DNA from: Pseudomonas sp. PH1b
Lineage (GTDB): Bacteria > Pseudomonadota > Gammaproteobacteria > Pseudomonadales > Pseudomonadaceae
Length of the DNA: 64,000 nucleotides
Direction: 5' to 3'
NCBI RefSeq assembly: GCF_000633395.1
Contig: NZ_AYMU01000001.1
Coordinates: 186,001 to 250,000, forward strand
Below are positions 32,944 to 40,529 of this stretch, piece after piece. How positions within the stretch are numbered: position 1 is the first letter of the stretch; the number at the start of each line of letters is the position of its first letter. Below the pieces are notes generated by a model. The model made no database searches, had not been told where the DNA came from, and saw only the letters and a program-made list of their open reading frames with translations. Both the position numbers and the translations under genes were made by a program.

Positions 32944-33449
32944 TGACTGACTACAGCGAACTGAAGCGGCTGCTGGATGGCTGCAAAGAATCGAACTGCG
33001 CAGATGAAGAAGACTTCGGGCGCAGGATTTCCGACCTGTACGAACATCTCGACCCTGAGACGGTTGCAGAAATGGTCGCAGAGATTGAGGCCTTGAAAGG
33101 CCCGCATGACTGGCTTGCTGAAGACCTGATCAAGGAGCTAGTCGACAACGCCCAGGCTTTCCAAAATAACTCTGATCATGGCGAAGATGATCCGTTTGCC
33201 ATCGTTCTCCTTGCGGCTGCATCACGTATCCGGCGGCAGGAAGTAAACATCGACCGGCTCAAGGCCGAGAACGAGGCGCTGCGCAAGGCGCTGTCCGAGT
33301 GCGCTGATTCACTGCACGGGGAAATGCTCCAGAAGTTTGCCGGCCAGCAGCCGGAAGACATGCACCCAGTGACGCGCCGCGACTACGACCGAGACATGGC
33401 CGAGCTTGCCGGATACCGCACCGCCCTGGGCAAAGGAGAGCAGCCATGA
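32943..33449 (+). CDS. Phage hypothetical protein with coiled coil (168 aa)
   Basis: A 168-residue acidic helical protein (start MTDYSELKRLLDGCKESNCA). A short coiled coil lies near 100-125 (INIDRLKAENEALRKAL-like heptads). The ATG overlaps the loader stop (TGATG). It resembles Ead/Ea22-type phage proteins; function unknown. Confidence 0.6.
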   Translation: MTDYSELKRLLDGCKESNCADEEDFGRRISDLYEHLDPETVAEMVAEIEALKGPHDWLAEDLIKELVDNAQAFQNNSDHGEDDPFAIVLLAAASRIRRQEVNIDRLKAENEALRKALSECADSLHGEMLQKFAGQQPEDMHPVTRRDYDRDMAELAGYRTALGKGEQP

Positions 33450-33700
33450 CCTACCCAAACTATCCCAAGCCAGAAATCTACACGGATGCAGATTGGCAGA
33501 TGGTTCAAGGCTACATGCACGGGCTGCGTGGATTAGGGAAAACCATGCAAACAGCAGCCTACAAGCACGGGTACGAGAACGGGGTTGACGACAGGACGCA
33601 TCGTCATCGGGATAACGCCAATGTGAAGATTCGTCGCGCCAACATGATCCCGGGCATTACCCCAATGGCGCCGATTGGCTTGGAGGCATCTCATGGCTGA
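33446..33700 (+). CDS. Phage hypothetical protein (84 aa)
   Basis: An 84-residue protein (start MTYPNYPKPEIYTDADWQMV) coupled to the preceding gene by ATGA. It has several Tyr/His and a basic C-terminus; no domain recognised. Confidence 0.55.
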   Translation: MTYPNYPKPEIYTDADWQMVQGYMHGLRGLGKTMQTAAYKHGYENGVDDRTHRHRDNANVKIRRANMIPGITPMAPIGLEASHG

Positions 33701-34151
33701 GAAAATCCGCCTCAACCAGATCAGCGACCTGGCCGAGCTGCAGGCTGCGATCCGCAAGAAGGGCTTCCCCTGCAATGTTGCAATCACGGGCGCCGGCCGT
33801 AGCCTCCCCCAGAACGCCCTGTTCCACAAGTGGTGCGACGAGATTGCTCAGTTCTTTGTCCGCATGGGCAAGACGACCTTCGCCACTGGCGCCCCGATGA
33901 ATGAGACCAACATCAAGCGAAATCTCAAGCAGACGTTCCTGGGCGAAACGCCGATCACCGACATCAACCTCAAAACCGGCGAGGTCACTGAGCGCTATGA
34001 GCTCCGCCACACCAGCCATCTGGACAAAGGGGAAATGCACGCCTTCATGACTTGCGTAGACCTCTGGGCCAATGAGCATGGGATCTACCTATCTCACCCA
34101 GAGGACAGTGAGTACATGAAGATGCGGATCCAGTTCGGGGAGGCAGCATGA
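33693..34151 (+). CDS. ninB: Recombination protein NinB
   Basis: A 152-residue NinB family protein. Diagnostic segments: GRSLPQNALFHKWCDEIAQFF (about 36-56) and RHTSHLDKGEMHAFMTCVDLWA (about 109-130). In lambda, NinB (Orf) helps load single-strand annealing or RecA-like proteins onto SSB-coated DNA. It lies in the lambda-like nin region before ninG. Confidence 0.9.
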   Translation: MAEKIRLNQISDLAELQAAIRKKGFPCNVAITGAGRSLPQNALFHKWCDEIAQFFVRMGKTTFATGAPMNETNIKRNLKQTFLGETPITDINLKTGEVTERYELRHTSHLDKGEMHAFMTCVDLWANEHGIYLSHPEDSEYMKMRIQFGEAA

Positions 34152-34753
34152 TCGCCAAGCCGCGGAAGCCCAAGAAGTGCCGAGTCCCAGAGTGCGGGGC
34201 CTCATTCGTCCCGAAGGTTAGTTTTCAGTCCTGGTGCTCGCCGGACTGTGCCGTTGTCATCGCGCGGAACAAGCAGGACAGGCAGCGCAAGTCCCTGGCT
34301 AGCATCGAACGCCGCGAGATCAAGGTGCGGAAGGAGAAGTTGAAGAGCAGGGCGGATCACGCCAAGGAAGCCCAGGCGGTCATCAATCGCTACGTGCGGT
34401 TGCGTGACGCTCATCTGGGCTGCATCAGTTGTGACAAGCCGGCGAGCTGGGGCGGTCAGTGGCACTGCTCGCACTTCCGCAGCGTCGGTGCCGCCGCACA
34501 TCTGCGCTTCAACCTCTGGAACATGAACAAGTCCTGCTCCCAGTGCAACGCCCACTTGAGCGGAAATATCATGGTTTACCGGCCTCGCCTGGTCGAGAAG
34601 ATCGGCGCGGAAAAGGTTGCCTGGCTGGAGTGCAATCAGGATCTGGTCCGCCATGAAATCCCTTACTTGAAGCGCCTCAAGGCTGTTTTCACGAAGAAGG
34701 TGAAACGGATAGAGCAGAGATATGAAAGGGGGCAGTCATGGGTAGCAATGTGA
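34148..34753 (+). CDS. ninG: Recombination protein NinG
   Basis: A 201-residue NinG (Rap-like) family protein. It has an N-terminal zinc-binding C-x4-C...C-x3-C (CRVPEC, WCSPDC), basic middle region, and the core CISCDKPASWGG, HCSHFRSVGAAAHLRFNLWN, SCSQCN. The lambda homologue Rap is a Holliday-junction/structure-specific endonuclease. The C-terminus overlaps an HNH-AP2 homing endonuclease gene by 16 bp, and a short frame downstream (35375-35446) resembles a second NinG C-terminal tail. The gene end may therefore have been remodelled by the insertion. Confidence 0.88.
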   Translation: MIAKPRKPKKCRVPECGASFVPKVSFQSWCSPDCAVVIARNKQDRQRKSLASIERREIKVRKEKLKSRADHAKEAQAVINRYVRLRDAHLGCISCDKPASWGGQWHCSHFRSVGAAAHLRFNLWNMNKSCSQCNAHLSGNIMVYRPRLVEKIGAEKVAWLECNQDLVRHEIPYLKRLKAVFTKKVKRIEQRYERGQSWVAM

Positions 34754-35370
34754 TTCTTGTTCGAAAAACGCTCGTCGAGATTTCTGGTTCAAGAAGGTCG
34801 ATCGGAGTGTTTCGGTGCCCGGAGTGCTTGGTCGAATTCGAAACCCGAATGGAGCGTGCCAAGGTCATGACGGGGCTCTGCATTCCATGCTCAAACAAGG
34901 CGGCGGGTAAGAAGCGCGCAACCCACGGCCTCAATAACTCGAACAGCCGGCTGCATGTGACGTGGGCGAACATGAAGCGCCGCTGCCTGAGGCCTCGTGG
35001 TTCTGAAATCCAAAAATACCACGGCGTGAAGCTTTGTGAAGAGTGGATGAGCTTCGAGCCCTTCATGAAATGGTCGCTTTCGAATGGCTACACCGATGAC
35101 CTGACTCTTGACCGAATCGAGTCCTCGAAGGGTTATGAACCGGGTAACTGCCGTTACGCCGATTACAACGTCCAGGCGGCAAATCGTCGCCTCACGGACA
35201 AGAATACCAGCGGCCATGTCGGTGTTTCTTGGGATCGAGGCAAGTGGTCGGCAAAGGTCCAGTGGCAGAAAAAGCAAATACACCTCGGCCGCTTCAAGGA
35301 CATCAAGGACGCAGTTAAAGCCCGCAACGATTACTTGGCAGCTCACGACCTGCCGCACTTGAGGGCCTAG
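34738..35370 (+). CDS. HNH/AP2 homing endonuclease inserted in the nin region
   Basis: A 210-residue protein. N-terminal zinc ribbon (CPEC, CIPC), central HNH-type nuclease region (LHVTWANMKRRCLRPRG, CEEWMSFEPFMKW, LDRIESSKGYEPGNCRYAD) and C-terminal AP2-like domain (GVSWDRGKWSAKVQW, HLGRFKDIKDAVKAR). It is a mobile homing endonuclease. It resembles the left-arm element at 23799-24398 in its AP2 part. Confidence 0.87.
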   Translation: MGSNVILVRKTLVEISGSRRSIGVFRCPECLVEFETRMERAKVMTGLCIPCSNKAAGKKRATHGLNNSNSRLHVTWANMKRRCLRPRGSEIQKYHGVKLCEEWMSFEPFMKWSLSNGYTDDLTLDRIESSKGYEPGNCRYADYNVQAANRRLTDKNTSGHVGVSWDRGKWSAKVQWQKKQIHLGRFKDIKDAVKARNDYLAAHDLPHLRA

Positions 35371-35374
35371 AGAC

Positions 35375-35446
35375 ATGGAAGAGATCAAGGCCATTACCGC
35401 CGAATACCGGGCAAAGACCAAAGAACTCAAGAGGGCAGCAGCATGA
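35375..35446 (+). pseudogene. Possible stranded NinG C-terminal tail (23 codons)
   Basis: ATG frame beginning MEEIKAITAEYRAKTKEL and ending in an ATGA overlap with the next gene. Many NinG proteins end with a helix of the form E-E-L-K-x-I-x-x-x-Y-R-A-K-x-K-E-L. This short frame directly behind the homing endonuclease may be the original ninG 3' end, cut off by its insertion. Confidence 0.4.
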
Positions 35447-35808
35447 CCGAGCAAATCAAGTTGGCTCCCTGCCCATTCTGCGAGGGGCCACCATGCATTG
35501 ATGCTTTCGACTTCATTACCGGGGAGTTGTTGGCTGAGGATCGACCTCAATCCGAAGACCTCGATGAATATTACTCCGCGCATGTCTGGTGCCACGATTG
35601 CGGCGCACGCGGCCCGGACATCAACTCCTGCACCCTGGGCACGTTCGAGCATCAATTCGGGCTCACAGTGATGCAGTTGATGCGCATAGCGGCCGAGCGC
35701 TGGAATGACCGGCATGCAAATGCCAGATCGGCTTATGACTTGAGCGAGGCGGCAGGGCGAAACCTGTTTCCGGGTAACGATGACGTGGAGAGCGGACCAT
35801 GCAACTGA
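35443..35808 (+). CDS. Lar-family restriction alleviation protein
   Basis: A 121-residue protein with a Lar-like zinc ribbon: CPFCEGPPC near 10-18, WCHDCGARGPDIN near 48-60, and the closing A-x-x-x-W-N-x-R (AAERWNDRH). Lar of the Rac prophage relieves type I restriction by modulating the host restriction-modification complex. It fits with the phage methyltransferase as an anti-restriction function. Confidence 0.75.
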   Translation: MTEQIKLAPCPFCEGPPCIDAFDFITGELLAEDRPQSEDLDEYYSAHVWCHDCGARGPDINSCTLGTFEHQFGLTVMQLMRIAAERWNDRHANARSAYDLSEAAGRNLFPGNDDVESGPCN

Positions 35809-36389
35809 ATAGCGCACGACAGGCATGGCACGACGCCTACCATGCTGCTCAAGGTGGCCAGGGCGCAATGATCCATGAGATGGGCTTGCTTGGTCGCATG
35901 GTGCAGCGCACGGAGAAGCAGAAGACCTGCGGCCACCAGATGCACCAGGCTATGGCCGGGCGCATTCAGCAGGCCGTAGATACGCTGCCGGCGCACCTCA
36001 AGGCCTTCGGTGACCACATGTATAACCCGATGGCTACCGCCGATGATCAGGACGAGGCTGAGTCTGCGGTATTCGCAACGGCCTATGCCGCTGGCCCGCG
36101 CATGTACGCCAAGAAATTCGAGAAGGCGCGAGATGTCGCTCGTGGCGTTCTGCACCGGTACCGCCGTATGCACCAGGGCGGCCAGAGCGAGGGTATCGAC
36201 CCATGTCCTTCTCCTGAATCCTTCCGCTTGTGGCTTCGCATGGAGTACGGCCTTAAGCTGGTATCCGAACAGTGGTCCAGGGAGTGGGAGGCTTTCATTC
36301 AGGCCTGTTTCAACGCCTGCAACGACCTCGACAAGGCGGCTTTGGTGCCTGTCTCTTTGGCGATAAAAATCATGAAAAATGCTGCTTGA
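35799..36389 (+). CDS. Conserved phage protein at the end of the right early operon
   Basis: A 196-residue, mainly helical protein (start MQLNSARQAWHDAYHAAQGG) with short motifs HMYNPMA, RYRRMHQGGQ and WLRMEYGLKL. It is the last gene before the late region, the place of the antiterminator Q or other late regulators in lambdoid phages. A late-activator role is therefore plausible, but no Q family motif was recognised. It overlaps the Lar-like gene by 10 bp. Confidence 0.6.
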   Translation: MQLNSARQAWHDAYHAAQGGQGAMIHEMGLLGRMVQRTEKQKTCGHQMHQAMAGRIQQAVDTLPAHLKAFGDHMYNPMATADDQDEAESAVFATAYAAGPRMYAKKFEKARDVARGVLHRYRRMHQGGQSEGIDPCPSPESFRLWLRMEYGLKLVSEQWSREWEAFIQACFNACNDLDKAALVPVSLAIKIMKNAA

Positions 36390-36459
36390 CGACAAATGTC
36401 CGGCTGGGGCATCATTTCCCCCCATCGTGACAATTTTGCCTCTGGCAAACATCACCAAG

Positions 36460-36487
36460 AGCCCGGCCATAGTGCTGGGCTTTTTCA
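36460..36487 (+). terminator. Terminator at the end of the early operon
   Basis: AGCCCGGC (36460-36467) pairs with GCTGGGCT (36474-36481, one G-U), loop of 6 nt, then TTTTTCATTT. It ends the rightward early transcript before the late region. Confidence 0.8.
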
Positions 36488-36540
36488 TTTCCAGCAGGCG
36501 AAAGACTGATAGGCCCACCTGCACAATCAGGAGAGTCATC

Positions 36541-36780
36541 ATGCCTACTCGCATGCGCTGCAAAATGATCTGCCACGAAGTCACTCCGAACGAACACAGC
36601 CAAGGGCAGCTCTGCACTGTCCAGTTCGGCGCCGTTTACTCCAGCGAGCCCGACACCGAGGATTCGATCTACGGCAAGTACACGCCATACGGCACGTTGC
36701 GCGCCGGGATCGTCACCGAGGTTGCCGAGAAGCTTGAGGTCGGCAAGGCCTACTACGTGGACATCTCCCCAGCTTCCTGA
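36541..36780 (+). CDS. Phage hypothetical protein (79 aa)
   Basis: A 79-residue protein with GGAG before the ATG. It looks like a compact beta-sheet domain (MICHEVTPNEHSQGQL, VQFGAVYSSEP, YYVDISPAS end). Similar short proteins are frequent in phages; function unknown. Confidence 0.6.
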   Translation: MPTRMRCKMICHEVTPNEHSQGQLCTVQFGAVYSSEPDTEDSIYGKYTPYGTLRAGIVTEVAEKLEVGKAYYVDISPAS

Positions 36781-37326
36781 TGCAACTGCAGCCAGGGCAG
36801 GCCCTAACGGGACGGCCTGGACACTGCTAGCCGGTAGTGTGGTGATACGGAAAAACACCGGCAGCCCGCGCACCCATACCCTCACTGTGCTTGTGGGTGG
36901 CGCGAGACTGGATCGGCGAGACTGGTGCAGTTGGGTGCCAGCGTCGTGATAGTCTTTGGCGGACAGGCGGGGAAAGACCCGCGCGTTATGCAGACGAATG
37001 CGCAGACTGATGCGCCGGATACTAGGGATTCCGCAAGGTAGAGCGCCCCTGCAAGATGGGGGAGGTCCGGGTTAACCTTCCGAAGGATGGCCCCGCTTTA
37101 AAGACCTAGATGGGTGCCATAGCTCAAAGAATGCCGGAGATCAGTGCCGGCCGTCTGCTCCAAGCGGGTAGCGCAGGTCGCTAGACAGCCTTCCAAGCTG
37201 ACGATCGGGGTTCGGTTCCCCGTATCCGCTCCAATTTCGTTATGTGCTGCTCCGCACGCTTGCCCCGACCCTAATTAGGGCCTCCACAGGGCCTTTTATT
37301 CCTGCCCCGGAGAGGGGATATCGAGT
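36781..37326. other. 546-bp noncoding region before the late genes
   Basis: No convincing protein gene. It contains hairpin-forming repeats (ACACTGCTAG...TAGTGT near 36820; CACCCATA...TGTGGGTG near 36870-36900), a degenerate tRNA-like stretch near 37030-37100, and a clear tRNA-Gly at 37164-37233. The late promoter probably lies here. Confidence 0.5.
37164..37233 (+). tRNA. tRNA-Gly (UCC anticodon), phage encoded, short D arm
   Basis: Seven acceptor pairs (GCGGGTA with TATCCGC, one G-U), anticodon arm CAGC-CTTCCAA-GCTG (anticodon TCC, 34-36), a perfect 5-bp T arm (CGGGG-TTCGGTT-CCCCG), discriminator T and encoded CCA at 37231-37233. The anticodon arm matches the core of bacterial tRNA-Gly(UCC). 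The D arm is about four nucleotides short and pairs poorly, and base 8 is not U, so it is unusual or decaying. Confidence 0.75.
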
Positions 37327-37659
37327 ATGTCCAACATGCCAGACAAACCAGACACCTGGCTCGTGCTGCTTGCGTGGCTGAGCCAGCACGCTCCGGCCTT
37401 CTACGCTGCCGGGCTGGCCGTGTCGATTTCTGCCCTGCGGATCATCTACGGGGGAGGAACCAAGAAAGCGGCCTTCCTCGAAAGTCTGCTCTGCGGCTGT
37501 ATTACGCTTGCTGCACTGTCCGGCCTGGAACTGCTCGGGATCCCCCAGTCAGCCGCAGGCTTGGTTGGCGGGATGATCGGTCTGTCGGGGGTGGATAAGA
37601 TCCGTGCCTACGCTGATCGGTTCACCGACTTCAAGCTGCCTGGTCGAAAGGCGGAGTAA
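37327..37659 (+). CDS. Lambda-family phage holin
   Basis: A 110-residue protein with three hydrophobic segments (about 12-24, 26-42 and 48-90). The pattern MPDKPDTWLVLLAWLSQ, ALRIIYGGGTK, LLCGCITLAAL, IGLSGVDKIR is characteristic of the HP1/lambda-type holin family. It forms inner-membrane lesions that time lysis. No endolysin gene was recognised next to it. Confidence 0.85.
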   Translation: MSNMPDKPDTWLVLLAWLSQHAPAFYAAGLAVSISALRIIYGGGTKKAAFLESLLCGCITLAALSGLELLGIPQSAAGLVGGMIGLSGVDKIRAYADRFTDFKLPGRKAE

Positions 37660-37707
37660 TCCGCGCCACAAAATCGATATGCGCCGCTTCGTGGCGCGGA
37701 GAGCCGC

Positions 37708-38166
37708 ATGACCACCATTGCCTACAAGGATGGCGTTATCGCCTACGACTCCCGAGCCACCCGAGGCACGGTCATCACTGACGACGACTGCGAGAAGCTC
37801 CAAGAGTGCAAGGGCGTTCGCTTCCTGTGCACTGGCGCGACCTGTGACTTCGACGCGCTGATCGCCGGCTACTTCGGCGAGCACTCTCCGAGCCCAGTCG
37901 AAGCTTCAGGTTATGCGATTGCAAATGGATCACTTTGGATGATCGGGCATGACGACAAGACCGGCCCATGGAAGACGCGCCTCAGTCTCGGCAATGCCGA
38001 TGCCATCGGAAGTGGTTCGCCATTCGCCTTGACTGCCATGGACATGGGTGCAACTGCCGAAGAGGCTGTCGGTATGGCTGCCAAGCGCGATAGCTGCACT
38101 GGCGGGAAGATCAGGACGGTGAGAATCGCGCATGAGTCGGCCAACTCCCCCAGCAAATCTGCTTGA
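37708..38166 (+). CDS. Ntn-hydrolase (proteasome/HslV-like) phage protein
   Basis: A 152-residue protein whose start (MTTIAYKDGVIAYDSRATRG, then DDDCEKL) and central LCTGATCDFDALIAGYF region follow the proteasome beta/HslV fold. Thr2 after Met removal could be the N-terminal nucleophile. A Met-Asp-Met-Gly segment and the GKIRTV end match related phage proteins. Possibly a virion- or infection-associated protease; activity is unproven. Confidence 0.65.
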   Translation: MTTIAYKDGVIAYDSRATRGTVITDDDCEKLQECKGVRFLCTGATCDFDALIAGYFGEHSPSPVEASGYAIANGSLWMIGHDDKTGPWKTRLSLGNADAIGSGSPFALTAMDMGATAEEAVGMAAKRDSCTGGKIRTVRIAHESANSPSKSA

Positions 38167-38740
38167 TTCAGTCTGGCTGACCCTACGACCTGCTCCCGAG
38201 GTGTGGGAGTGGATTCAGCAAGAGATCTTGGCCGAAACCGGCAGCATCCATAACCCCGAGCATGCTCACCTCATAGACGTCAATATCGGCGTGCTGTGGG
38301 CATCGTCTGCCTTCAACAAGAAGGGCCGTTCCGTTCTTGGCCAGGCCGAGCAACTGATGATCCGCGCAGGCGGGTGGCAGAAGGCGCGCCAGGAGCAGCA
38401 GATGCGGGAATGGTTTGGCGAAGAGCCTGAGTTCCTCATAACCCTGGCCGCGGACTACTGCGCCCAGTGCAGCGAGGCTGAATTCTGCGCCTTGGTTGAG
38501 CATGAGCTGTATCACATCGCTCACAAGGCCGATAAGTACGGCGCCCCAGCCTTCGGCGATGACGGCATGCCCAAGCTTGAGATGCGTGGCCACGACGTCG
38601 AGGAGTTCGTCGGTGTGGTTCGCCGTTACGGTGCCAGTCACGACGTACAGCAGCTGATCGACGCTGCAAGCCGGCCGCCCGAGGTGGCCAAGATCAACAT
38701 TTCGAGGGCCTGCGGAACCTGCCTGCTTAAATCGGCTTGA
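38132..38740 (+). CDS. Putative phage metallopeptidase
   Basis: A 202-residue protein of the putative phage metallopeptidase family. The zinc motif H-E-x-x-x-H is seen in LVEHELYHIAH (about 124-134), with RGHDVEEFVGVVRRYG following. It overlaps the Ntn-hydrolase-like gene by 35 bp. Members are common between holin and terminase in Pseudomonas phages; the substrate is unknown. Confidence 0.75.
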   Translation: MSRPTPPANLLDSVWLTLRPAPEVWEWIQQEILAETGSIHNPEHAHLIDVNIGVLWASSAFNKKGRSVLGQAEQLMIRAGGWQKARQEQQMREWFGEEPEFLITLAADYCAQCSEAEFCALVEHELYHIAHKADKYGAPAFGDDGMPKLEMRGHDVEEFVGVVRRYGASHDVQQLIDAASRPPEVAKINISRACGTCLLKSA

Positions 38741-38771
38741 TATTTGACAGGCGCTTGACGGAATCCAACTT

Positions 38772-39248
38772 ATGGCAGTCCTGAGCAACGAGGTGAAGGC
38801 CTTCATCGTTCAGGCGCTGGCCTGCTTCGATACACCATCTCAGGTGGCCGAGGCCGTCAATAAAGAATTCGGCATTGAGATCAGCCGCCAGACCGCGGAA
38901 AGCCATGACCCGACCAAGCGTCAGGGGCGCAACCTGGCTAAGCGTTGGGTGACCTTGTTCGAAGACACTCGCAAGCGCTTCCGCGAGGAGACAGCAGAGA
39001 TCCCTATCGCTAACCGAGCCTACCGGTTGCGCACGCTGGGAAGGATGGCCGAGAAGGCCGAGCACATGAAGAATCTGGCCCTGACTGCCCAGCTTTTGGA
39101 GCAGGCGGCCAAAGAGGTCGGCGACGTGTACGTGAACCGCCAGACCAAGAACGAGAATCCACACGACAACGTGCCGCCCACGCGGGTGCAGGTCGACGTG
39201 GTGGATGCGAGGAAGCCTGATGCCATCGCTGAACGTACCTCAGGCTAA
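38772..39248 (+). CDS. Terminase small subunit (DUF2280)
   Basis: A 158-residue protein matching DUF2280 phage proteins (start MAVLSNEVKAFIVQALACFD; QVAEAVNKEFGIEISRQTAE helix-turn-helix at about 28-47). It precedes and overlaps the large terminase gene, consistent with recognition of the packaging site. Confidence 0.8.
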   Translation: MAVLSNEVKAFIVQALACFDTPSQVAEAVNKEFGIEISRQTAESHDPTKRQGRNLAKRWVTLFEDTRKRFREETAEIPIANRAYRLRTLGRMAEKAEHMKNLALTAQLLEQAAKEVGDVYVNRQTKNENPHDNVPPTRVQVDVVDARKPDAIAERTSG

Positions 39249-40521
39249 CTTCCTGCGGATGGAGAACAAGTTCCGCGGCTTCGTGGCCGGGTTCGGCTCC
39301 GGCAAGACCTGGGTAGGCTGTGCTGCGCTGTGCAAGCACGTATGGGAATGGCCACGGATCGACTCCGGCTACTTCGCTCCGACCTACCCGCAGATCCGCG
39401 ACATCTTCTTCCCGACCATCGATGAAGTCGCCTTCGACTGGGGCCTTAAGGTCAAGACGAAGGAGAGCGACAAGGAGGTCGAGTTCTACAGTGGCGGCCA
39501 GTACCGCAGCACGACCATCTGCCGCTCGATGGAGAAGCCGCAGACCATCGTCGGCTTCAAGATCGGGCACGCCCTGGTCGATGAGCTCGATGTTCTGCCC
39601 GCGCTGAAGGCTGAGCATGCCTGGCGCAAGATCATTGCCCGAATGCGTTACAACGTCCCCGGGCTGAAGAACGGCGTAGACGTGACCACCACCCCTGAGG
39701 GTTTCAAGTTCGTCTACCAGCAGTTCGTGAAACAGCTGCGCGAGAAGCCAGCCCTGCAGGGAATGTACGGCCTGGTGCAGGCCAGCACGTTCGACAACGA
39801 GCTGAACCTGCCGCCCGACTACATCCCATCGCTGATGGAGTCGTACCCGGCTCAGTTGATCCTGGCCTACCTGAACGGCCAGTTCGTCAACCTGAACTCC
39901 GGGTCGATCTACCACGCCTACGACCGGAAGCTGAATTCCTGCTTCGACACCGTAGAGCCTGGAGAGCCCCTGTTCATCGGCATGGACTTCAACGTCGGCA
40001 AGATGGCGGCGATCACGCACGTTAAGCGCGCAGACGGCAAGCCCAGGGCGGTGGATGAGCTGATTGATGGCTTTGATACCCCGGACATGATCCGGCGCAT
40101 CAAGGAACGCTACTGGCGGCACAACGGCAACGGGTATGAGAAAACCTGCGAGATCAGGATCTACCCGGACGCCTCGGGCGGGTCGCGCAAGTCGGTGAAT
40201 GCCAGCGAGACGGACATCGCCATCCTGCGCCAGGCCGGTTTCAGCGTTATCGCGCCCGATGCCAACCCTCCGGTGAAGGATCGGATCAACGCCATGAATG
40301 CGATGTTCTGCAATGCGAATGGCGAACGCCGCTACCTGATCAACCCGCTGAGATGCCCGACCTATGCAGACGGGCTGGAGCAGCAGGTGTGGGCCCCCAA
40401 TGGTGAGCCTGACAAGAAATCCGGCGTCGACCACGCGAACGACGCAGCCGGCTACTTCATCCATCACGACTATCCGATCAGCAGGCCGGTCACTCACGTG
40501 CCGATCTCGTTCACTTTCTGA
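39220..40521 (+). CDS. Terminase large subunit
   Basis: A 433-residue packaging motor. ATPase Walker A GFGSGKT at 24-30, Walker B region ALVDELD near 129, and an RNase H-like nuclease domain starting FIGMDFNVGKM near 258 with acidic residues further on (PDASGG). The ATG at 39220 has GAGGAAG upstream; it overlaps the small subunit by 29 bp. Confidence 0.92.
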   Translation: MPSLNVPQANFLRMENKFRGFVAGFGSGKTWVGCAALCKHVWEWPRIDSGYFAPTYPQIRDIFFPTIDEVAFDWGLKVKTKESDKEVEFYSGGQYRSTTICRSMEKPQTIVGFKIGHALVDELDVLPALKAEHAWRKIIARMRYNVPGLKNGVDVTTTPEGFKFVYQQFVKQLREKPALQGMYGLVQASTFDNELNLPPDYIPSLMESYPAQLILAYLNGQFVNLNSGSIYHAYDRKLNSCFDTVEPGEPLFIGMDFNVGKMAAITHVKRADGKPRAVDELIDGFDTPDMIRRIKERYWRHNGNGYEKTCEIRIYPDASGGSRKSVNASETDIAILRQAGFSVIAPDANPPVKDRINAMNAMFCNANGERRYLINPLRCPTYADGLEQQVWAPNGEPDKKSGVDHANDAAGYFIHHDYPISRPVTHVPISFTF

Positions 40522-40529
40522 GGCCACCC

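Noticed and set aside
37030..37110. A second tRNA-like sequence (GGTAGAGCGCCCC ... GGTCCGGGTT)
   Set aside because: The D-loop-like and T-arm-like words are present, but no proper anticodon stem with U33 and no closed acceptor could be drawn. It is probably a decayed tRNA or chance similarity.
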